Source: JBDHWG01 sp046328525
GTDB lineage: Bacteria; Chloroflexota; Anaerolineae; Epilineales; JAHCIE01
Length of the DNA: 64,000 nucleotides
Assembly (NCBI GenBank): GCA_046328525.1
Contig: JAXLWK010000005.1
Location: 310,001 to 374,000, forward strand
Reading direction: 5' to 3'
In this document: one piece after another, positions 58,627-64,000 of the stretch
Layout of the letters: each line of letters opens with the position of its first letter
How positions within the stretch are numbered: position 1 is the stretch's first letter
Program-made: the position numbers and the translations under genes
Notes under the pieces: generated by a model
The model's input: the letters and a program-made list of their open reading frames with translations, nothing else
The model's database searches: none
Told to the model about the DNA's origin: nothing

Positions 58627-58679
58627 CTTGTCAAACTAGCACCATTGGTTAGTAAAGACACACCCTAGCGCGTCCCTCC

Positions 58680-59120
58680 TTACACAAACTCACATCCGAC
58701 AGAGATCACATCGAAGCCGTGCCCCAGGGGTTCAACGCCGAAGCTGACGCCCAGGGAGATGCCCATCGCCATGCGCATGTAGGTGTCGCAGGGGATGTCG
58801 AACGTCTGCCAGCCGGCGTCGGCGTAGAGCCGCAGGTTGTCGTGCTCCGCGATGCGCCGGTCGCCATCATAGACGTGCACGGTGTTCAGCACCGCATCGG
58901 GTGAGTCGGTTCGGAACACCAGGGCGATCCGCGCCGCCCGCAGGCGCTGGCCGTCGGCGATGACCGGCGTCGGGATGGCGAAGTGAATCCAGTTCTCTGT
59001 GCCGGGCTGGCCCACCAGGCGGCCGAGAAAGCCCGTGCGCCACAGTTCGACCAGCCGGTCCGGGTGCTCGACTTGCAAGCTGTTGCCGTGCATCCACACG
59101 GTATACGAGGGTGTTTGCAT
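58680..59120 (-). CDS. Small uncharacterised protein
   Basis: A 146-aa protein from MQTPSYTVWMHGNSLQV to FDVISVGCEFV. It has a Trp/His-rich opening (VWMHGNSLQVEHPD), WIHFAIPTPVIADGQ and a central VHVYDGDRR. The pattern resembles a family of small uncharacterised bacterial proteins (DUF6623-like, recalled and not verified). No signal peptide. Between the insertion sequence and an M24 gene. Confidence 0.6.
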   Translation of the reverse strand: MQTPSYTVWMHGNSLQVEHPDRLVELWRTGFLGRLVGQPGTENWIHFAIPTPVIADGQRLRAARIALVFRTDSPDAVLNTVHVYDGDRRIAEHDNLRLYADAGWQTFDIPCDTYMRMAMGISLGVSFGVEPLGHGFDVISVGCEFV

Positions 59121-59199
59121 GAACTATCCTCCTAGAGGGTAGGTTTTACCGCAAAACGGCCACCCGGTCAAATACCTCCCCCATTGCCCCCGCGATTTG

Positions 59200-59227
59200 T
59201 TGCACTCTATCGCAAACGCGGTAGAAT
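59200..59227 (+). promoter_or_regulatory. Sigma-70-like promoter for the second M24 gene
   Basis: TTGCAC (59200-59205), 16 bases, TAGAAT (59222-59227), 44 bases before the ATG at 59271. Confidence 0.4.
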
Positions 59228-59270
59228 CCCGTCCCTACCACCGGCTATGGAACCATAGGAGCTGACCACA

Positions 59271-60614
59271 ATGGCGACCCCGCAAGTCCCCGCCCCGCTG
59301 ACCCGCGAGTCTCTGGGCATCCCCGGCGAGCGCGAGCGCTACCGCCTGCGCAAGCGCATCATCCAGGCCAAGCTCAACGGCACGCTGCTGCCCGCCATGC
59401 GCCGCCACAACATAGACATGTGGATCATGATCGGCCGCGAGTTCAACGCCGACCCACTGCTGATGGACATCGGCGGCGGGTGGCCCGGCGTCCGCAACGC
59501 CTATGTCTTCTTCGACTCCGGCGGCGACACGCCGGAGAAGATCTTCATCGGCTCGCATGAGCAGCGCGAGGACCTGTTCCGCGACGTGTACGACATCGTC
59601 ACGTACTACGGTTACGACCAGGCCGGGCTGGCCCCCTACCTGCGCGATGTCGTCCACGCCCGCAACCCGCGCCGCATCGGCATCAACATGTCGCCGACGC
59701 TGCCCATGGCCGACGGCTTGACGGCCACGCTGAAGGGCTATCTAGAGAACGCCATCGGGCCGGAGTATACGGCGCGGCTGGTGAGCGCCGAGTTGGTGGC
59801 GCGCGACTTTCGCGCCACGCGCCTGCCGGTGGAGTTCGGGTCGTACCGCCGCCTGTGCGAGTGGACGGTGGCGTGGCTCGACGAGGGGTTCAGCCCGCGT
59901 GTCGTCCAGCCAGGCGTCACGACGCCGGCCGACATCCACTGGTTCATGCGGGCAAAGGCGCGGGAGCTGGGGCTGGAGTGCGAGTTCCTGCCGGGGCTGG
60001 TCATCTACCGCGAGGGCGACCCGCTGCCGGTCAACACGCCGGACCACCCGATCCTGCCGGGCGACGTGGTCACGATGGACGCAGGGCTGGCCTTCGACCT
60101 CTACCGTTCGGACTACCAGCGCACGGCGTATGTCCTGCGCGAGGGGGAGAAGGAGCCGCCGCCGAGCTTCCGCAACGCCTACGCCGACGCCATCCGCGTG
60201 CGCGACAGGCTCATCGCCAACATGACGCCGGGTGAGATCGCCTACAAAGTGTTCGACACGACAATGGCGTGGGCCGAGAGCGCAGGCTACGAGGTCATGT
60301 ACCCGGCGGCCGGCGGGCGCAAGGGGGCCATCACAAAGCCCCAGGTCGGCATCTACAGCCACTCCATTGGCAACGCGACCCACGGTATCGCGGCGCGCAT
60401 CGCGGTGAACTGGCCGACGGCCTACGGCGACCGGGTGGGCTACCCGCTCCAGGCGAACGAGTGGTACTCGGTGGAGCTAGGCGTCCACACGCCCATCCCG
60501 GAGTGGGGCGGGCGAACGATGTTCGTCGGGGTCGAGGAGGACGTGGCGCTCCTGGACAGCGGCGTCGAGTTCTTCGCCCGGCCGCAGGAGGAGCTGATCG
60601 TCATCCCGACGTAG
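59271..60614 (+). CDS. M24-family metallopeptidase (Xaa-Pro aminopeptidase-like)
   Basis: A 447-aa M24 protein. The N-terminal domain has HNIDMWIMIGREFNADPLLMDIGG, the C-terminal domain VVTMDAGLAFDLYRSDYQRTAYV (two metal Asp), YSHSIGNATHGIAARIA (His) and YSVELGVHTPIPEWGG followed by VGVEEDVAL (Glu ligands). The HSIGNATHG differs from the usual HxxGHxxG, so substrate specificity may be unusual. Paralogue of the gene at 54034. AGGAG upstream of the ATG. Confidence 0.82.
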   Translation: MATPQVPAPLTRESLGIPGERERYRLRKRIIQAKLNGTLLPAMRRHNIDMWIMIGREFNADPLLMDIGGGWPGVRNAYVFFDSGGDTPEKIFIGSHEQREDLFRDVYDIVTYYGYDQAGLAPYLRDVVHARNPRRIGINMSPTLPMADGLTATLKGYLENAIGPEYTARLVSAELVARDFRATRLPVEFGSYRRLCEWTVAWLDEGFSPRVVQPGVTTPADIHWFMRAKARELGLECEFLPGLVIYREGDPLPVNTPDHPILPGDVVTMDAGLAFDLYRSDYQRTAYVLREGEKEPPPSFRNAYADAIRVRDRLIANMTPGEIAYKVFDTTMAWAESAGYEVMYPAAGGRKGAITKPQVGIYSHSIGNATHGIAARIAVNWPTAYGDRVGYPLQANEWYSVELGVHTPIPEWGGRTMFVGVEEDVALLDSGVEFFARPQEELIVIPT

Positions 60615-60718
60615 CGGTTGTATCATTTGCGCACCAGGCTTGCCCGTGCCACTCTGTATGACCTGTCCATAGGCTACGACCAACCGCCTCCGCCCCCGCC
60701 GCTCCCCCACATAACAGC

Positions 60719-60747
60719 GTAGGGGCGGGTTTGAAACCCGCCCCTAC
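60719..60747. repeat. GTAGGGGC palindrome (family B), copy 3
   Basis: Perfect 29-bp hairpin identical to the copy at 22778, placed 10 bp beyond the stop of the small secreted protein (minus strand) and about 100 bp beyond the M24 stop. Confidence 0.9.
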
Positions 60748-60757
60748 AAGTCCGTCG

Positions 60758-61186
60758 TTACGGTGTCGCCGTCGGGTGCGGCATTCGTGTCGCGTCCGGC
60801 GTCCCAGGAGGCGGGCCACCGTGGCCCCCGCTCCCCAGCTCGGCAAAGAGCTGGTCCAGGCCCAGGTCGGCCGACAGCTGATCAATCTCGGCCTTCTTCG
60901 CATCCACGATTGCCTTCTCGACAACGTTAGGGCCCACGTTCTTCGACTGGGCAATCTGCGACAGGGTCTGGCCGGAGCGCAGCGCCGTAGACAGGTCGGC
61001 CGCCGTCATGCCCAGCGCCGTCGCCGCGGCGTTCAGGATCGCCGCATCGCCCGCCGGCGAGCCGCCACGGCCGCCCGGGCCGCCATGCGCCTGCGCGGTG
61101 TTCGCCACAAAGGCGGCGCCGAGTAGCGCGGCGATCAATGCCACCGCCAACAGGCCGACGGCCATTCGCTTCGTGATGTGATCCAT
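60758..61186 (-). CDS. Small secreted helical protein
   Basis: A 142-aa protein with signal peptide MDHITKRMAVGLLAVALIA…NTAQA. A Gly-rich stretch is followed by a compact helical unit (ILNAAATALGMTAADLSTALRSGQTLSQIAQSKNVGPNVVEKAIVDAKKAEID) and a His/Pro-rich tail. The LRSGQTLSQIAQSKNV block recurs in many secreted proteins of Gram-positive-like bacteria and resembles a LysM-like or SHOCT-like helix pair (uncertain). Function unknown. AAAGGA upstream of the ATG. Confidence 0.6.
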   Translation of the reverse strand: MDHITKRMAVGLLAVALIAALLGAAFVANTAQAHGGPGGRGGSPAGDAAILNAAATALGMTAADLSTALRSGQTLSQIAQSKNVGPNVVEKAIVDAKKAEIDQLSADLGLDQLFAELGSGGHGGPPPGTPDATRMPHPTATP

Positions 61187-61326
61187 GCTCCCATCCTTTC
61201 TTCATGCCACCAGTTGTATGATTGTCGCACTCAGTCGTGCGACCCAGGATGTAGCATAGCGGACCAGGCTGAAAGGGCAGCGAAAAAAGAGCAAGAGTTT
61301 GGCAAGAGCGCGGTTTGCCCAGCCGG

Positions 61327-62007
61327 CTAGTCCTCGTCCCGCAACACGTAGCCGACGCCGTGTACCGTCTGAATGAGGCGCAGCTCGCCGCCGGCCTCTG
61401 TTTTCGCTCGTAGATAGCCGATGTAGACACCGAGGACTTTCCCCGCGCCGCCAAAGTCGTACCCCCAGACTGCCTCCAAGATGGCTTCGCGCGTGACGAC
61501 GCGCCGCGGCTGACGCATGAGAACCGCGAGTAAGTCGGCCTCGCGGGGCGTCAGGGAGAACCGCCGCTCGCGCCGCCAACCCTCGCCGCTCGCCGGATCG
61601 AGGCGCAGGTCGGCGAATGTCAGGAGCGCCGCGCGGCCGGCCCCGCCTTCCGCTCGCTGGAGCAAGACATCTATGCGGGCAAGCAGCTCGGCTGCGACGA
61701 ACGGCGCAACGACGAAGTCGTCCACGCTCGACGCCAGGGAGTCGGCGCAGCGTTCGACCATGTCCTGCGTCGTCATCAAGAGCACGGGGACCGCGTCGGC
61801 GGCGCGCAGGCGGCGCGCAACTTCGATACCGTCCGGGTTGCGCATGTGGCTGTCGAGAACACCGATGGCAGGCCGCACAGCCCTGGCTCGCTCGAGCGCC
61901 GCCCGGCCGTCCAGGGCCGTGATGACCTCGTAACCTTTCGCCAGTAGCACGGTTTCCAAACTCTCCACGGTGGAGGCGTCACCGGCCGCGAGAAGCAATG
62001 TCGGCAC
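61327..62007 (-). CDS. OmpR-family response regulator with degenerate receiver
   Basis: A 226-aa protein: receiver domain (residues 1-115) plus winged-helix DNA-binding domain (RFSLTPREADLLAVLMRQ … VYIGYLRAKTEAGGELRLIQTVHGVGYVL). The GTG at 62007 is chosen because AGGAG lies six bases upstream and the length then matches OmpR proteins. The phosphoacceptor-like Asp52 (VLDSHM) and Thr80 are present. The usual acidic pair after strand 1 is replaced by AAGD, and the conserved Lys in the DDxxxKPF motif is Ala101 (DDFVVAPF). It is therefore probably not regulated by ordinary phosphorylation. No histidine kinase adjacent. Confidence 0.85.
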   Translation of the reverse strand: MPTLLLAAGDASTVESLETVLLAKGYEVITALDGRAALERARAVRPAIGVLDSHMRNPDGIEVARRLRAADAVPVLLMTTQDMVERCADSLASSVDDFVVAPFVAAELLARIDVLLQRAEGGAGRAALLTFADLRLDPASGEGWRRERRFSLTPREADLLAVLMRQPRRVVTREAILEAVWGYDFGGAGKVLGVYIGYLRAKTEAGGELRLIQTVHGVGYVLRDED

Positions 62008-62218
62008 CAGATACTCCTGCAACAAGCTGACAACTGTGGGGTGTGGTCTGGCTTGCACCAAACCGATTGTACAGCCCTGGTGTTTAGACATTGTGAAGAA
62101 CTGATGAGGAGACTGTGGGGATGTCGGGCGGAGGCGCTGGAGACGGCTCGCCAGCGCGAGCGTCATGGCGGCAACGACGACGCGAATGGGGTGAAACCCG
62201 ATCTTGCACCGTCGCCGG

Positions 62219-63448
62219 CTAGGTGGGCCAGGGCTGGTCCGCGAACAGGGTCAGCAGGCGCTGCGCGGCGAGGGCGTAGATGACGGTGTGTTGGTACACG
62301 CGCTCTAGCTCGACGGCCTCGTGGGGGCCGTGGGCGACTTCGAGGCGGCCCGGCCCGTAGGCGAAGGCGGGGATGCCCTGGCGCGCGTACCAGCGAATCT
62401 CCAGGATGCCGGGGCACATCTCGAAAGGCGGCCGCTGCCCCGTGACAGTCTCGGCCGTCTCCGCCAGCGCCAGCGCCGCCGGATGGTCCTCCGGGACGCC
62501 GCAGGAGTAGCCCTCCTGCAACATGTCCACGTCGAGGCGGATGCCCTGCGCGCGCATGTCGTCGAGCAGGCTGAACAGGCGCGCCCGTTCGACGGCCAGG
62601 TCCTCCTCTGGATTGAAGCGCCGCTCCAGGGTGAAGCTGCACACGTCGGGGACGACGTTGAAGCTCGCGCCGCCGTGGACCTCGCCGCCGAGCATCAGGA
62701 TAGAGTGGGCCGCAGCGGCCGGTGTCACGCGGTACGCCGTGCGCCGCGTCTCGACCTCGGCCTTCAGGCCCTGGAGCGCCGCCGCGACGCGGAGCATGTC
62801 TTCGAACGCGTTGATGCCCTCGTGTTGCAGGCCCACGTGCGCCGCCTTGCCCCTGGTCGTGACGCGCAGCGTGACCGCGCCGCGATTTGCGTTCCAGATC
62901 ACGTCGCCGGTCGGCTCCTGGGTCAGCATCGCGATGCCGTCTCGCCCCAGCCGCCCGATGTCCGTCAGGTAGCGCGAGCCGCCCTGGCCGCCCGTCTCCT
63001 CGTCTGCCACGATGCACAACTCGACGCGGCCCGGCAGCGCGACGCCCAACTCCTTCAGGAGATAGGCCGCGTAGATCATGCTCGCCAGCCCGGCCTTCAT
63101 GTCCGCCGCGCCGCGCCCATGCAGCCAGCCGTCGGCAATGCGCGGCTCGAACTGGTCGCGGCGTTGCGCCGGCACGACGTCATAGTGGCCGTGGAAGACG
63201 ACCGTCGGTTGGCCGTCGCCGTGGGACGCGAGCAGATTGTAGCGCGGGCGGTCAGTGTCGCCGGGCGGGGCCAGGACCTCGTAGCTCAGCCCCAGGCGCT
63301 CCAGCTCCAGGCGGATGCGCGCCACACACTCGGCGTAGTAGACGCCGGGCGGGTTCTCGCTGGCGATGCGGACAAGGTCCTCGCTCAGGGCGGCGATGCT
63401 GTGTTGGTGGCCGTCGAGAGCCTGCTGTAGAGCGCCTTGCAAGTCCAT
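62219..63448 (-). CDS. M20-family metallopeptidase (ArgE/DapE-like)
   Basis: A 409-aa zinc hydrolase. Motifs FHGHYDVVPAQ and GRGAADMKAGLASMIYAAY supply zinc ligands, and IVADEETGGQGGSRYL the catalytic Glu. AAHVGLQHEGINAF is the lid domain. PGILEIRWYARQGIPAFAYGPG near the end has the last ligand region. Paralogue of the gene at 27568 but diverged. Start MDLQGALQQALDG (63448) with GGGAG upstream. Peptidase or amino-acid deacylase; substrate unknown. Confidence 0.86.
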   Translation of the reverse strand: MDLQGALQQALDGHQHSIAALSEDLVRIASENPPGVYYAECVARIRLELERLGLSYEVLAPPGDTDRPRYNLLASHGDGQPTVVFHGHYDVVPAQRRDQFEPRIADGWLHGRGAADMKAGLASMIYAAYLLKELGVALPGRVELCIVADEETGGQGGSRYLTDIGRLGRDGIAMLTQEPTGDVIWNANRGAVTLRVTTRGKAAHVGLQHEGINAFEDMLRVAAALQGLKAEVETRRTAYRVTPAAAAHSILMLGGEVHGGASFNVVPDVCSFTLERRFNPEEDLAVERARLFSLLDDMRAQGIRLDVDMLQEGYSCGVPEDHPAALALAETAETVTGQRPPFEMCPGILEIRWYARQGIPAFAYGPGRLEVAHGPHEAVELERVYQHTVIYALAAQRLLTLFADQPWPT

Positions 63449-63497
63449 GCGCCTGTTCTCCCGGTTACATTGACGGTTGCAGGAGCCTAAGAGGAAG

Positions 63498-63576
63498 GAA
63501 ACGCAAAGGCGCAAAGACGCAAAGGATGAATGCCAGGAGCCTCTTCTTCCTTTGCGCCTCTGCGCCTTTGCGTTGC
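63498..63576. repeat. Octamer-arm hairpin repeat (family A)
   Basis: Arms of tandem CGCAAAGG-type octamers, spaced by about 20 bp, between the stop of topA and the M20 start on the minus strand. Best-preserved copy with 24094. Confidence 0.9.
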
Positions 63577-63586
63577 TATCCCAATC

Positions 63587-64000
63587 TTAGGCGGCTGAGG
63601 CGCTGGCGGGAGCGGGGGCAGGAGCCTCGCTGCGCTCCAGCCGGTCTATGTCCACCGTCTGCCCGCACTGGCTGCACTTGGCGCGGTTCTTGCCCGACTG
63701 GGTGAGCATCCCGCCGCAGTTTGGGCACGGCTGCGGTAGCGGGCGCTGCCACGCGGCGAAGTTGCACGCCGGGTAGTTGGCGCAGCCGTAGAACACGCGC
63801 CCGCGCTTGCTGCGCTTCTCGACAAGCTCGCCGCCGCACTGCGGGCAGTGGACGCCGATCTTCTCCAGATAGGGCTGTGTATTGCGGCACTCCGGGAAGC
63901 CGCTGCACGCGATAAACTTCCCGAACCGCCCGAACTTCACCACCATCGGCCGGCCGCACTTCTCGCACAGCTCGCCGGTCTCCTCCGGCGCGAGGGCGAC
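63587..64000 (-). CDS. topA: DNA topoisomerase I, C-terminal part
   Basis: The frame is open to the window edge, so only the C-terminal ~137 residues are visible. It carries three C4 zinc ribbons typical of bacterial topoisomerase I: CEKCGRP…CSGFPEC, CPQCGGEL…CANYPAC and CPNCGG…CSQCG. VVKFGRFGKFIACSGFPECR is the diagnostic phrase. The catalytic part lies beyond the window. The tail ends in an Ala/Pro-rich stretch. Confidence 0.85.
   Translation of the reverse strand, partial: VALAPEETGELCEKCGRPMVVKFGRFGKFIACSGFPECRNTQPYLEKIGVHCPQCGGELVEKRSKRGRVFYGCANYPACNFAAWQRPLPQPCPNCGGMLTQSGKNRAKCSQCGQTVDIDRLERSEAPAPAPASASAA

Larger units (their letters stand above)
57769..58649. mobile_element. Intact IS982-family insertion sequence
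   Basis: An 881-bp element. Terminal inverted repeats: ACCAATGGTGCTAGTTT (57769-57785) and its complement (58633-58649), 17/17 identical. Flanking direct repeat TAGTA (57764-57768 and 58650-58654) looks like a 5-bp target-site duplication. One transposase gene. Inserted just behind the acyltransferase-fusion stop, with the TAG stop inside the duplicated target. Confidence 0.9.

Noticed and set aside
6146..60747. CRISPR array from the repeated 29-bp palindromes
   Set aside because: Copies are kilobases apart, single, and perfectly palindromic, with no regular spacers and no cas genes.

Overview
This is a GC-rich bacterial chromosome segment, most plausibly from Chloroflexota (Anaerolineae-like). 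That placement is inferred from the protein repertoire: serial membrane glycosyltransferases of the GT39/YfhO type, SIMPL and M24/M20 families, secreted proteins with Thr-Pro linkers and 'YLP' motifs near the C-terminus, and dense palindromic repeats. No rRNA, tRNA or CRISPR array was found. Genes are tightly packed and GTG starts with strong Shine-Dalgarno sequences are common.

Layout. (1) 1-9137: a plus-strand operon of large polytopic glycosyltransferases (GT39-like, YfhO-like, GT39-like, GT39-like), partly joined by ATGA/GTGA overlaps. Two of them share a C-terminal beta-sandwich domain. Several palindromic repeats lie in frame inside these genes. (2) 9.1-33.4 kb: mixed metabolism and housekeeping. 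It holds MFS transporters, an FGGY kinase, a PaaI-like thioesterase, a zinc-ribbon protein, a PIN toxin-antitoxin pair, a Zn alcohol dehydrogenase, a SIMPL protein, a class II aldolase, an orphan DNA methyltransferase followed by a 52-aa ORF, a PpiC lipoprotein, a ring-cleaving-dioxygenase-like VOC protein, a thioredoxin-VKOR fusion, a PfkB kinase, a hexapeptide acetyltransferase, an M20 peptidase, a nucleotidyltransferase-like protein, a secreted TIM-barrel protein, an esterase, an MBL hydrolase and a PhnB-like protein.

(3) 33.6-53.5 kb: an exopolysaccharide locus. A minus-strand eight-gene operon runs from an initiating sugar transferase (42825) through a Gfo/Idh oxidoreductase, a Wzz-like co-polymerase, an O-antigen-ligase-like protein, a flippase, a GT4 and a DegT aminotransferase to a hexapeptide acetyltransferase (33643). 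The oxidoreductase, aminotransferase and acetyltransferase together suggest synthesis of a 2,3-diacetamido sugar. A divergent MalT/LuxR-type regulator and an ECF sigma factor sit upstream. A second minus-strand set encodes a GH5-like lipoprotein or secreted hydrolase, another GT4, a membrane-anchored protein of unknown function, and a large secreted protein with a dimethylformamidase-like domain and two LamG domains.

(4) 54-64 kb: two M24 peptidases, an acyltransferase-SH3b-SGNH fusion, an intact IS982-type insertion sequence inserted at that fusion gene's stop codon, a small secreted protein, an OmpR-type regulator with a degenerate receiver, an M20 peptidase, and the 3' end of topA.

The most distinctive feature is the number and diversity of palindromic repeats (about ten families). 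Several copies are inside coding sequences, in frame, in loops between predicted membrane helices. One family encodes nearly the same nonapeptide twice in one protein.
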